Below are positions 34,330-46,577 of a stretch of DNA of 64,000 bases, one piece after another. A program made the translations under genes and the position numbers. The first letter of the stretch is position 1. Each line of letters begins with the position of its first letter. Below the pieces are notes generated by a model. That model did not search any database. It worked only from the letters and a program-made list of their open reading frames with translations, and was not told the DNA's origin. The DNA comes from Liriodendron chinense (taxonomy: Eukaryota > Streptophyta > Magnoliopsida > Magnoliales > Magnoliaceae): the NCBI GenBank assembly GCA_003013855.2, contig ML058449.1, positions 2,728,001 through 2,792,000 on the forward strand. Reading direction: 5' to 3'.

Positions 34330-35664
34330 GAGTTTCTGGAGAAAGGCAAGAGTGGACGGATGGGTTTTATAATGTTGCAAGGTCGGTTGGTGCGGAAGAG
34401 GTTTGGAACTGGACGATTTTGGTGTTGACACCGCCTGAGAATCATCCCGTTGACTTTCTTGTATTTGATCAGTTAGGAACCATAGGGATGGTAGGTGGGG
34501 TCCATAAGAAAATATGGGTGAAGTTTGGAGAGACCATGCACAACAGATCGAAAGATCTTGAACGGTAGTTTGGAGTGGGCCGTACAGGGCGTGATTGGTA
34601 GCAAGATTTGGGGGGATTAAGTTTAGGTGGGACGCCATCAGAATGGACTGACCAGATTGGGTGTGGGGTCACGCTGGTGAACGGCTTGGAAGCCATGAAA
34701 ACGGCAGCGTCCGATGCTGTGAAACAATCAGAGAAGAAGAAGAACTTCTCCGTGCGTGCGTCGCACGGAATAGTGGGTGACCGACTGGTTAGTTCATATG
34801 GGTCCACTATGATGGATTCGGGTTATCCGCTGTCTACCATCTAATTTTAACTGTTGTCATGAATTTGAGACGGATCCGAGTTAAAATGGGTCGTTTATGG
34901 CCTGATTTTCGATTAGGACATTTGTAGGTTAATCGGAGGGCTAAAATTCGACGTGTACAGCTAAAATATGCTCTAAAGCTCATATATGAAGCTTTGCATC
35001 AAAGTGATCAGTCAGAAACCATAATACTTAAGAATGATAATTTAACTTAAGTTTAACTAATGGCATTTTCATAATTACCGTAAATTTATGAGTTTTGTGA
35101 AATCTAACACTTCTACACTGTTTTAGGGTTTATTCTGAGCAACTTTAATAAAGGGATCATATGTTAACTCTCTACGAATTATTTGTTATTAATTTATCAA
35201 TATTAAAAGTTATTTAATCTATTAAATAATTTATTAAATTATTATTTAAATTATTCAAGAAACCTGGGATGTTATACGCACTGTCTGAGAAGGTTCATAG
35301 AGTCGGGAATGTCAATGATCTAAATATATTTCTATTGACGGACAAGATGGACAAATCAAATTTATGGATAGACATGTGTATTAGTTAGTGTAGAGATTGA
35401 ATGACTGGTCTATGTTGATCGCGTTGTTTGAAATCGAAGTGGACGGTTAGATATTTCAATCTAGCAATGACAGATCATTTTAATAGTCAGTCAATTGACT
35501 TAACTAAGCACATTAAGTTTTTTAAAGGCCTACAAGTGTCAGAATACGTATAAAAGTGTATACTTGTATGTACACGTATGAACAACATGGCCTAAAATTT
35601 AATTTCTCATGTGTGAACATGCACTCGTATACTTGCTCGTGCGCATAATTTTTGGGGTATTACA
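33535..35664 (-). mobile_element. 5' LTR of element Z, truncated
   Basis: It matches the left Z LTR from about 27480 to 29665 and lacks the portion equivalent to 26715-27480. The match begins at TCCCGTT, shared by both sides of the deletion junction (microhomology). It contains a ~49-bp (CT)n run at 34280-34328. Confidence 0.85.
34280..34328 (+). repeat. (CT)n microsatellite
   Basis: An uninterrupted CT run inside the right Z LTR. The left Z LTR has a shorter, broken counterpart at 28255-28310. Confidence 0.9.
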
Positions 35665-36394
35665 GATGCGCTAAGTGAATAGTGTACGCACTAGATGAAT
35701 AGTGTCACGCATACCTTTCTGCATGTGTGCCTTAATGCCTATCTTACAAAATTGGCTATAACTTCTTCATTATAACTCCGATTGAGGCAATCTTATAGTC
35801 ATTGAAAAGTCATTTCGATGCTGTACGCAATGGACCTATAAGGGTCATATTTAAATACCATTTTCCTTTTCAAAAGTGAGCCCCAAGTGTCCAATGTCAT
35901 CAACAATACGCGGTCTTCGATAAACGGCTTGTATCATCTTCATTACAACTCGGAATAGGATGATCTTGAGCTCATTGGAATAATGACTTGATAAGCTTTC
36001 CAATGATATATTAGTTTTTTCAAATGAAGATTATTTGCTTAGTCATCATCTAACTTGAAGTAAACTCTTTACTTATACATATTCTTGCACTTTTTTTTTC
36101 AAAATGCATATATATCTCGGTACTGATACGCTGACAATAAATAATCTTGTGCCGAGTCTTATGATAATAAGATAAAACATTTCATAATCCTATAAATTAT
36201 GAGAAATAGAAGAATCATGCAGAGTGAGATAAAACTAGCATAATTATCTTTGCTATATAAACGTTAAAACGTACAGTTAAGTAGATTAATAATTGAGTTG
36301 AATAAATGCGATTTATGAGTTAAGTAGGTGTAAGAATAACTGAGCAATGGACTCATATATGGACTACATGTGTATCACTTTTTAAGCCCCAACA

Positions 36395-37087
36395 CTTACT
36401 TGAACAGTTCAACAATAAAAACTAAGTAAGCAAAAATATTTCGGCTTCTAAGCCTAAGTGGGCCAAATCACAAGACTAGCATATGGTTTAAGTAATAAGC
36501 TACCTAGTCTAAGAATGCATAGATTAACATATGATTAAACTAATCAAGAACCTAATCTATGTAACCTAAATAGACTATATAAGAATGGATCATAAAGCTC
36601 AAGTCTACTCTAATAAGTGAAAGTACATCTTGTCTGTGGATATGCCTATCTAGTGCCTAGCATTCATTCCAATTAAGCATTCATAACTAAGCAATTAAAT
36701 ACAATGCATAATAAGAAATGTGCTTAAATCCAATCACAAACATAACGATGTATAGTGGTTCGACTTTGGGTCTACTCTACTCTTGATTCAAGTACTTACT
36801 CCTTGAGTACACCGGCATTCACTAGGGAGTTTAAATCAGGTTTCTCCCAACCTAGGTATTTTAACTTGATTCCACCTAATCAGGAGAGTTTATAGGTTCC
36901 TTCCCAACCTAAACGTTCACACACGTATTGGTGGCTCCCCTTGGAGACTTGTTTAGCCCTAGACTTTAGGCCCGACAAACGTGTCAAGGAATAGCAAACG
37001 TCCTTAGACTTTTAGGCTCAACTAGCAAGCCAAAGATCAACAAACTGAACTTAGTTCGAGTTTGGTAAATAAACTCTACACTCAATT
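36395..37087 (-). mobile_element. Element X left LTR, segment 2
   Basis: It resumes the match to the right LTR (about 46700-47420). Shared phrases include GAACAGTTCAACAATA and TTGAGTACACCGGCATTCAC. It ends in the CAATT target site of Z2. Confidence 0.88.
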
Positions 37088-38459
37088 TGTAATACTCCAA
37101 AATTTTGGGCGCACGACTAAGTACACGAGTGCATGTTCACATGTGAGAAATTAAATTCTAAGACGTATTGTTCACACGCATACACACACGTATACATTTT
37201 TATATGTGTCCAGACAACTTGTCAGGCCTCTGAAAAACTTAGTGTACTTAGTTAAGTCGATAGATCGACCATTAGAATAATCTGTCATTACTAGACTAGA
37301 AGATTTAACCATCCACTTCGATTTCGAATTACGCGATTAATGTAAACCCGCCGTACATCGTCCTATACACTATGTCTGTCCATAAATCTGATCCGTACAT
37401 CGTGTCTGTCACTAGGCATATGCTTAGACCAGTGATTTCTCAACCCTATGAACTTTCTCGTGTATTTTTGTAACACCCTAGAATTTTAGAATAATTTAAA
37501 TTATAATTTAGTTAATTATTTAACAAATTAAATAACTAAAAATATTGATAAATTAATAATAAATCATTCGTAGGGAATTACTACATGGTCCCTTTATTAA
37601 AGTTGCTTAGAATAAATCCTAAAACATTATAAAAGTGATAGATTTCATAAAAATCATAAATTTAGGATAATTACGAAAATGCCATTAGTTAAACTTAAGT
37701 TAGACCACCATTTTTAAGTTTTATAATTTCTGGTAATCACTTTCACACGAAACTTCATACACTAGTTCTAGGACATAATTTAACCGTACACGTTGAATTC
37801 CAGCCCTCCAATCATCCTACAAATGCCTTAATTAGAAATTGGGCCATAAGTGGCCCACCTCAACTCGGATCTGCCTCATTTTTCTCATCGACGGTTAACT
37901 TTATGTTGGTCATTAGTTGTACAGAGGAAACTAGCTAAATTCACTATAAGTGGACCCCACTTACAAGTGGAGCATAAAAATTCTATTACACGTGCACGTT
38001 AAAAAAATAATAATAAAGAAGAAGAAGCCTAGCACGATTCTTCTTCTTCATCTTTTACGTAACAGCGTCTGCCCGCTGCCCTTGTTGGTGGCCTCCAAGC
38101 CATCCATCAACATGATCCCACACCCAATCTGTTCCGTCCATTACATCCGAGCCCATCCTAAACCTTGTCCGACCAAGTCTGGTTTCGCTTCGTTAATAGT
38201 TCAGCACATTCCAAACCACCGTCCAAACACAAGGAAATCAAGATCCAGCTCGTCACTTTAATCTAGCGACGGTCCAAGATCCAGCGACGGTCCAAACCTC
38301 TCCCAAAACACCATGTGGACCCCACCTAACTTCTCAACGGTTTATTTTGTATAATAATGCCGAGTCACTATTCTTTTACATCTCCCACTCGAACCGGGAA
38401 ATTGACTTTCATCCGCACCACGTCTTTCCATCCGTTTTCCTCCCCTCCTTCATAGATCA

Positions 38460-38460
<1 letters not shown>

Positions 38461-38495
<35 letters not shown>

Positions 38496-38840
38496 CTGTG
38501 AGAGAGAGAGAGAGGGAGGTAGCGTGCGCTAGGGCTGCTGTTGCTGTTGGGACAGCATCCCAGTCAAAAAAAAAAGAAGGAAGAAGAAGAAGAAGAAGAA
38601 GAAGGAGAAAAGAAGAAAGAGAAAGAAAGAAGAAGGAAGAAGAAAAAGAGAAGAAGAAAGAAAGAAGAAAAAGAAGGAGAAAGAAAGAAGAAAGAAGAAG
38701 GAAGAAGAAGAAGGAAGAAGAAATAAAGAGAGAAAGAGAGAGAAAGAAGAAGAAGGAAGAAAGAAAGAAAGAAAGAGAAGAAGAAGAAAAGAAGAAAGAG
38801 AAAGGAAGATAAATAAAAGAAGAAGAAAGAAGAAACTTCT
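38461..38840 (+). repeat. ~380-bp purine-rich tract in Z2
   Basis: (GA)n at 38461-38515 is followed, after a short gap, by about 270 bases of almost pure A/G at 38569-38840 (GAAGAAGAAA-type). The matching Z region has only about 90 bases of pyrimidine (28105-28195). Long purine tracts of this kind can adopt triplex DNA and are prone to slippage. Confidence 0.9.
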
Positions 38841-39589
38841 TCTCTAAACCGAGTCGACTCGCTGAGCCAACTCAAATTCAAGTTTAGGCTTGTTTGGAGC
38901 CTAGAGATCGTCATATCTGTGAGTGATTCATCATATAAATTTCTAGTTAATACTTCTCCCTTAATTTTGTTTGTTTCTTAGTATGATTTTCAATTTCCAT
39001 GTCATCCTTCAACATTGTTCGTAGGTAGCGATCCATCTCTTGATCTCTTTCTAAATTAAACTTAGAATCATATATTTAATCCTAGGTAAGGGATCCATCC
39101 ATCTCCTATCTCTGTATCCTTGAAAGTTCTCATGCCAATTATCCTTTTCTTATTGAATTAATTTTCTCAAGTTTTTCCTTTTTAATGCACATGTCAGAAT
39201 GCTACGATAATTCGATTTAGGATTTTTTTTACATATGATGTCATCAACATTCAATCCTAAATACACATAGTATTCTCAAGATTCTACGTAACATTGTTCT
39301 TAAATTTACTGATCGACAACAACTTAGGTTTAAATAATATGCAATAGATAGCTCTTGGAATAACCTTAGCTAAGCGTCAACGCACTAAACCTTACACGAT
39401 GATCTTCTCAAATCCCTTGATCAACAATAACTAAAATTAGATAAAGAATTATCTGAATGAAAATAACACATGCATTGTGTGATTGGAATTGAGTTGATAT
39501 GCATTGTATGCTTAAAGAGTGCTTCCATAACTCATGACATACATACATTAATACACTGCGAAAGAACAGGAGCATGATTGATTTGACTC

Positions 39590-39865
39590 CTGGCGTGCAT
39601 GGTTGATTTGCCACCTCGCTGTACCGGTTAGGTGAGCATGGTTGATTTGCCACCTCGCTGTACCGGTTAGGTGAGCATGGTTGATTTGCGACAGGTTCCT
39701 AATGTTCAGTAGCAGCGAGTTCTGGTCGTTTCACTTATTGAGCATTGTTGATTTGCTCGGTTGGATCAGTGGTGCATGGTTAATTTGTTCACTGGCATGC
39801 ATGGTTGATTTGCCGCCTCGCTGTACCGGTTAGGTGAGCATGGTTGATTTGCGACAAGTTCCTAA
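39590..39865 (+). repeat. CATGGTTGATTTG subrepeats in Z2
   Basis: About eight copies of GCATGGTTGATTTGC with longer composite units (CACCTCGCTGTACCGGTTAG) repeated three times. The Z LTR has the same motif in reverse at 27253-27480. Confidence 0.8.
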
Positions 39866-40388
39866 TGTTCAGTGGTAGCGAGTTCCTAGACGTTTATTAC
39901 TCTCACACGTATCATAATATACATGACATCATGATAATCATGTTTCATTTATAATAAATCATAAAGTGTATCAAATATAACCTCATCCTCGTATATTTCA
40001 TACAATTCTATCCGTTGATGATTCACATCCTATCTTTTATTAACTGAAATATTACCTGTGATGGAAATGATTTCACTGGGCTTTTAGCTCACCAAAATCA
40101 CCATAGTTCTTGCAGGTTTTCAAGAAGAACAAGACATACGCTAATGAGAGTATTCAGAGGGGTCTCATCCTTCTCGAGCTTCAATCGTGCCAGATTAACT
40201 TTAGTTTTGTAAAAATTCAATGTAATAAGGCATTAGTGGAAAATAGATTTTTATATTTGGAGATTTATTTTAGATATATAATGTGTGGGATAGAATCTTA
40301 AGGAATCTACGCTCGAATTTTATATTCACATCCCTGGAACTCGAGCTTTGGGTCATTGTACTCGAGTTCTGAATTTCGGGGCGTGACA

Positions 40389-41552
40389 CAATTCCCACCT
40401 AGAAACACAGTGGATTGACTCAACACAAATTGACAACCTTACTTGTCAAATTTAAGCCTCATTATTGCGCCGCTTCATATTGCTTCTTCTCGCTCTCCCA
40501 TACTTGAATCAGCTCCCCTTGTGCTTCCTCGATGTTATTGCCGATGCTTTGCCAATGCTCCAGCTCTAACAATCAATCACCTTGCACTTGATCTTCTCGA
40601 GATGACCAAGGTGGATGGGAGGTAGGTTTGAGATCTCTACACATAATGTGAATGAGTTGCCTAAAGAATTTCACCTGCAATGATCTCATCATAGAGTTTA
40701 GATATGAATATGACTATCTAGATCAATCCAAACTCTAGAGATCAAAAGAGGGACAACTGCATCTTCTTCATGAGCTTGGAATGCTCCATTCTTGTGATGA
40801 ATCACAAGAAAGATGACTTGCTAGGGTTAGGATTAGAGCTCCTAATGTTGTGCAATAGTGGTGGCTTCTAAATCTTCAAAATTCATTTCTTGAGCCCAAA
40901 AACCGCATCTCCCGCTTTTATAGAAAAATCTCCAACGATCATAAAACGGGCAGATAATGGCATTTTCGATGCTATCGAAAATTCTTCGATGGGTTCAAAA
41001 CCCTTCTCGATGAAATTGAAGTATGTCCTAGAGAGTTGTTGCTGGACACCCAGTTTCAATGGCATTGAAAAATCCATTTCGATTGCTCGAGAGGATGTTT
41101 GATGGAATCAAAATCTGTCCAGAGAGTTTACATTTTGTTGGACATGTTTGATGGCTCGAAAACTAGTTTCAATGACATCGAAGACCAATCGAAATCTTTT
41201 TCGATGGCATCAAAGTGCAATTGAAAACTGTTGTTTTGGCCTAATTAATTATAGCAACTTCAAGCTCTTTAATTAACCCAATTTATCATGTTTTTCTATA
41301 TGATCTAAAGCTAATAAACATGACTAAATGTTTTCCTAGTTGGTCCAAGTCATCTAAGAGGATTTGAGTGTTTTGGTTCAAAGGGTTCAGGTCTCCAAGG
41401 CTTCTCATTTACCTATTCTTCTTCCTTGGTGCTTTTGGTCCACTTGAATCTTCGGTCTTTAGCTTGTCAAGGCTCAACCGGCATTACAACATATGGATGG
41501 ACGTGATTAACAAATAAGGTGCACTAGTATGTCACAAAAAAGTATACTAACA
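40389..41552 (-). mobile_element. Element X left LTR, segment 3
   Basis: It completes the left LTR and matches about 47420-48620. The end CTAACA at 41552 corresponds to the right LTR end at 48620. It contains several TTTCGATGGCATCGAAA-type imperfect palindromes. Confidence 0.88.
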
Positions 41553-41564
41553 ATCTCTCCCTTT
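41553..41564 (-). promoter_or_regulatory. Polypurine tract of element X
   Basis: On the - strand AAAGGGAGAGAT directly precedes the LTR start TGTTAGTATAC. It fixes X's orientation as - together with the primer site at 46561. Confidence 0.65.
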
Positions 41565-41811
41565 GTTAATTATGTGACAAAAACCTAGACTAAGACTATG
41601 TCACGGTCTATACCAATGACACTACCAAAACACAAATACATGTTAAAGGAAAATAAATATTACAACTCAATTACGCTAAGACATGTAAACTTGTAATGCT
41701 CCTCTTGATTGCTTCCCCATAACCTATCACCCCTGCAACACAAAATAGAAAACTTATTTTGATGAGACTTAATCTTTCTCCCCATTTTTATCAGGAATTG
41801 ACAAACCAATC

Positions 41812-42842
41812 TATAATGCCCCGGATTTTCGAGATTTATTTCAGAATTTTTAAAAAATTATTTTGATTTTATATCGTACGTTTATTTTGTTTTGAAAACA
41901 ACGAACCATCCGTAGGATATCTGATAGAGGACCCTTTACAAAAGTGGCTTAGAATAACCCTATAAACATTGTAGAAAGATCGGATTTCGAAAATCTCACT
42001 ATTTTTAGTTAGTTACGAAAATGCCATTAGATAAACTTAAGTTAAGGCATCATTTTTAAGTATTATGATTTTTGGTGATCACCTTCACACAAAACTTCGT
42101 ATATGAGCTTTTGGACACATTTTAGCTGCACACGTCAAATTTCAACTCTCGGATCATCCTACAAGTGCCCTAATCAGAAATTGGACTATAAGTGGCCCAT
42201 GTTAATTCGGATCTATCTCATTTTTCTAGTCAACGGTTAATATTGCACTGCCCACATGTTGAATGGAGTAGATGGCTCCGATCCTCCTTAGTGGACCCCA
42301 CCCGTGGAGAGAGTCCATCACATGCGGTCTCCGTACCGCTTGCGCACGACGCACTCTCCCTCTTCCGTCTTCTTCGTCCAGAGACGGATAGCGCATGGAA
42401 GTTGTCCGTCCGTCAGCTCCACACCATCCATCATCATGGACCCCACTGTCGAATCCACTTCGTCCATTCGATCCGTGGGCCAACCATATACATTCCATTT
42501 AAATATCTCCGCCCATCGTCATTTGTACGACCCATTCTAAACTACCGTCCAAATGAAGAAGGATCAAGATCTGACCCACCACTTTGCATGGGCACTCCAA
42601 ACTTCACCCAGAGCTTCTTGTGGACCCCACCAAGCCCTCTTACGGTCCCCGGTCGATCAAGTGCAAGAAAGTCGGGCGGGATGATTCTTAGGCGGTGCCA
42701 ACGCCAAAACCGGATCTTGTTTTAGCACCACGCCTTCCCATCGACTTAGGTAAGTTATACATCCACCCATTCGTTTTCCTCGCCTCCTTCATAGATCTCC
42801 CAAAGAGAGATGTTCTAGAGAGAGATAGAGAGAGAGAACCGT

Positions 42843-42880
<38 letters not shown>

Positions 42881-44814
42881 TGTGTGCTCCCTGCTACTTC
42901 TAATGCTGCTCCCAGCTATTGTGGAAGGTTTGTTCTAGCCTAGGGAAAGAAGAAAGAGAGAGAAAGAAGATAAAGGAGAAGAAAAGAAGAAGGAAAGATA
43001 AAGAGAAGAGAGGAAGAAGAGTGAGTTAAGACTGAGTCGACTCGGCCGAGTTATCGAGCCTCCATACTCCTGAATGAGGTAAGGCCCATCTAACCTTGAT
43101 CTAAATCTCTAAACCTAGCCTAAACCCTAACCCTATATGAGATTTTAACACCAAGGATCAAAATCATGAAATCATTCATATCTACATCCCTAATCTCGTA
43201 TTTTCCATAAAGCATTATAGGTCTGGATCTAGTAGGATTGCACGGCTCTATCGACATTTAAAATCATCCAACTTCAAAAGGTGGAGATTTCCTTTAAGCC
43301 CATCTACGATAATATTAAATTGTATGTTGATTTTATGCTTAGAAACTAGGATTTTGTTACGTGATTTCTTGAAACCGTGCTTATTGAAATCTTTCCATGT
43401 AAATATGATGTTCCTTGGGTTGTACGCATGAATTTTAATGTATGAACTATGCTTAAGTGGTTAGAAAATGAATTGTGATGATGTATATGCTTATGTGGAG
43501 ACTATGCTCGATTTACGTTGTCACATGCTTATGATGATTGATGCATTGTTTACTATGGGATATTGTATATGGATGTTACGCTAATGAACACCCCTTGACC
43601 TCATACTGATGTAACCGTTGATGTAAAGAGATAAATCCTGTGTGACGCCTTGTTACGTTGGCATTACCATGTGGAGATTTTGGATGACTATGCCTTATTG
43701 TGAAAGTCGGCATTACCGTGTGTCTTATTGAATGAATGTGCCTTGACATTGAGGATTAAGTATTAGCATTACCATGTATGTGTTGTTGGTTGCATATGCC
43801 ATGATATTGAGTTGGCACTACCGTGTGCGCATTGTTGGATATGTGCCAAGGGATCCTTATTGATTCGTTACCTATGATGGATCCACTGAAGTATGAAAAT
43901 TGATGAATATGAAAACTCTTGAATTGATTGGGGTAAGGAGTGATCATTAGACGTGTACATCGTTTAATGGGCTGAATGCTAAACTTATTTAATTAAAGGT
44001 GAAACTAATCATGCATTCACTGGACTCGACTTGGTGGGTCAGCCCCTTGGGCATTAGAGAAAGTATGCATGGGCCCGTTTCTCTCTCGCTGTTTAGTGAA
44101 AGTGTGCGTGGGCCCGTTTCACTAGTTGGGTTTTGGTGCGTGGGATGAGTGGAGTGATCCCGTCCTAGCTAGAACCTCTGGTAACTACTGACTGGTGAGA
44201 AGAGCGGAGTGATCCCGTCTCATTTGGTCAGGGTGCCTTTGCCAGAACATGCATGTCATGCATTGCATTAACCAAGATCTTTTACTGAATTGTTTTGCTT
44301 TGATTAAATGATAATATCTTGCTTGCGTTTACTCTGTGCCATTATTATCATGATTGTCTTAAAGGGATATTCCCCACTATGATAGCGTTTAACGTTATCC
44401 AACCACATCTCAAATAATCCAGGTGAAGATCCAGTAAGAGAATCGAACACTACGACAAGATGCTCGAAGGCTCGTGGCAGCAAGTGATGGACGATGAAAC
44501 CGAAGCGGCTTGAAAATGGATTATGTTTATGATCTTTGTAGAATAGATTTATTTTCATGTAACTTGTAATAAGCCTCTCATTGAGACTAGAAAGTAGAAT
44601 ATTATGTAATTTGTATGGTTTAAGGACATTATCTTGATAACGTAGAGTAGAAACTTCGAATAAGAACCTTGAATTCTATCATTTTGCTATGAATGCCATA
44701 AATGCGGGAAATAAAGATGAATGTGTGAAAATATATCCTTAACACATTCCAGATAACACCCGAAAACTCGGCCCATTGTGTTGTCCACGAGAGCCGAAAT
44801 TTCGGGGCGTTACA
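41812..44814 (+). mobile_element. Solo LTR W, relative of the LARD LTR, inserted in X's interior
   Basis: The start TATAATGCCCCGGATTTTCG aligns with TGTAACGCCCCAGATTTTCG of the LARD LTR, and the end is TTTCGGGGCGTTACA. Target copies AATCT flank it at 41808-41812 and 44815-44819; the first overlaps the decayed LTR start by one base. About 3.0 kb, with no coding. It has (GA)n at 42818-42878 and an ACTGAGTCGACTCGG motif near 43030. Confidence 0.82.
42818..42878 (+). repeat. (GA)n microsatellite in LTR W
   Basis: Broken then continuous GA units followed by further purine-rich sequence to 43020. The position matches the purine tracts of the Z-family LTRs. Confidence 0.85.
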
Positions 44815-45379
44815 AATCTCTCCCCCTTAATGATACATCAATTAAGTAAGGGAATGAGAAATTAGAGTGTTGCAGTTATAACTATAAAAACATGCTAACT
44901 AATGAGAGTATAGGGTGTATGAACATTGAAACATGGAGCATGCATGAGAACATGATTAACAAGAAAATGTACTTATCTAAGCATAGCTAATCATGTATTA
45001 TTGGTCATTCTTAATACATACATTAAGCAATGAAAGCACAGGGCTTATAGCCCAATCAACCAATCTCCCCAAGTTTTGTATATCATGACCAAAGTAAAGA
45101 TTAACATATAATAAAGCATAAAATTCAGCAAGAGTAGCTAATCTAAATAGGGTGATAGTCTAGCAATAAAGATACACTAATAGAAAACAAGGCTAAACCA
45201 TCATTGGCGGGCTAATAAGGCTTGAATTCTCTAATATGCCCCTAAATGCAAAATGAGGCTAAAATCCTTAAATTTTCCTATAGTTTCCATTTCTAGCTAC
45301 CCTTATTAACTATGTTTAGTTGGATCATCCTAAGGGTAACTAATTTCCTCAACACCCTCATAAAATTCAGCATGAGGTG

Positions 45380-46503
45380 AGGGGTTGAGAACTCTTTCTA
45401 CTCCTAGAAGGAAAAGTGGTCGGGATCCTCTCTTAGATTAGGGGGAAGAGAGGTAGTGGTTGTAGTCATGAAAATTCTCACTGATTTTTTGCTCCCATCA
45501 CCAGTGGAGTTACCAGATTCAGATTTGAACTCCTTTGTGTCATCCCAAGTGACTGTTATTGCCTTTTTACCTTTCGGTTTAGGCTCTTTTGGACAATCCA
45601 GGGCAATATGGCCACATTGACTACAACCATAACATCGGACGTATGAGGTTTTAGATGATTTCCTTTATGTTTATTATCCTTCTTGTCCTTGTCATGGCTA
45701 TTCCCTCTATCAAACTTGACGAATCTCTTGAATTTCTTATCAAGTTCATCATCCTCATCATCGCTATCTTTCAAAGACTCACTCTTAATTTGCTTTTGTT
45801 TATGTGAGTGTCTATGTGAAGTCTTCAAAGCGATGTTCTTCTTTCTAAAGGAGGCCCTAAAGTGTAGTTCATGAGTTTGTAGGGAATCTATGAGTTCTTA
45901 TACATTCATGTTATCTATGTCTCTACACTCTTCTAAGGCAACTACCTTGGTGTTGAATCTTTCCAGGAGGGACTTAAGTATTTTTCTACAAATCTTACCT
46001 TCCGGAACCCTTTCCTCCAAGGCAAACATGGAGTTACAAATATCTGAAAGTTAGGTATAAAACTCAATGAAAGTTTCAGTCTCTTCCATCATAATGTTTT
46101 CAAATTTAGTGGTTAAGAGCTGAAGCTTCGAGCTTCTTACTGTGCTAGTTTCCTCATGAGTAACCTCAAGTATATCCCACGCTTCTTTTGCAGTTGCGCA
46201 TGTGAGAATGCACTGAAATTCTTTTGGAGAAACCGCACAGTAAATCACATTGAGAGCTTTGACATTTGCTATTTATTGAGCTCTCTCATTGTCATTTCAC
46301 TTCTCATTATCTTTGAAAATGACTATGATCTTGCCATCGACCTCCACTTGTTCCGTGAGCATGGAATATCCACGTTGTGTACTTATCCACATGGATCGGT
46401 CCAAGGATTGTAACAAAATCCTCATCCTAGCCTTCCAATAGGTGTAGTTGGACTTATCAAAGAATGGTGGACGATTAATGATGCTCACATCTTGGTTAAA
46501 CAT
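45380..46503 (-). pseudogene. gag: SIRE-like copia gag, broken by stops and frameshift
   Basis: On the - strand it begins at the ATG at 46501-46503 with RPPFFDKSNYTYWKARM, the N-terminal copia gag motif. It continues with a UBN2-type segment (CATAKEAWDILEVTHEET) ending in a stop near 46051. The basic/acidic DDEDDELDKKFKRF stretch near 45750 leads into a CCHC zinc knuckle (CYGCSQCGHIALDC) reached by a frameshift near 45640. Gag packages element RNA. There are at least one frameshift and two stops. Protease, integrase and RT are absent. Confidence 0.85.
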
Positions 46504-46560
46504 GATACTAGTGCTCCGGTATCGGATCTCACTCTAGACGGTTAAGACCTTGAAGATCGA

Positions 46561-46575
46561 CCTACTTTTATACCA
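46561..46575 (-). promoter_or_regulatory. Primer binding site of element X (degenerate tRNA-Met type)
   Basis: On the - strand TGGTATAAAAGTAGG lies 2 nt from the LTR end. Only the first six bases match the usual TGGTATCAGAGC site, so it is either mutated or uses another tRNA. Confidence 0.5.
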
Positions 46576-46577
46576 AT

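Larger units (their letters stand above)
26715..35664 (-). mobile_element. LTR element Z with nested Athila remnant and large internal deletion
   Basis: The ends are TGTCACGCTAC at 26715 and GGTATTACA at 35664, flanked by the perfect target duplication GATGC (26710-26714 and 35665-35669). The left (3') LTR is full length. The right (5') LTR has lost about 770 bp of its inner end. Between them lies an Athila 3' LTR and integrase, joined directly to the truncated LTR at about 33535. The retained TSD shows that Z inserted whole and was then deleted across Athila pol, Z interior and Z LTR. Confidence 0.85.
24152..36394 (-). mobile_element. Solo LTR Y inserted in X, itself split by element Z
   Basis: The Y ends are TGTTAGAACTAG at 24152 and AAGCCCCAACA at 36394. 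Flanking target copies are CCTAC (24147-24151) and CTTAC (36395-36399), 4 of 5 identical, and X's LTR resumes right after. Without Z the length is about 3.3 kb. No PBS, PPT or coding sequence is seen, so this is a solo LTR. A TATAAATA box near 25672 read on the - strand suggests reverse orientation (TGTTGGGGCTT start). It contains three tandem arrays. Confidence 0.8.
37088..40388 (+). mobile_element. Solo LTR Z2 (same family as Z), + strand, inserted in X's LTR
   Basis: It runs from TGTAATACTCC at 37088 to GGGGCGTGACA at 40388. The perfect target duplication CAATT lies at 37083-37087 and 40389-40393. At 3301 bp it is longer than the Z LTR because of an expanded purine tract. A second start-like TGTAACACCC lies at 37468. 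No internal coding is present. Subrepeats GAGCATGGTTGATTTGCSAC occur at 39595-39860. Confidence 0.9.

Noticed and set aside
38498..38812. Lys/Glu-rich ORF (104 codons) and Phe/Ser-rich antisense ORF
   Set aside because: Direct translation of the purine tract in solo LTR Z2; low complexity with no domain.
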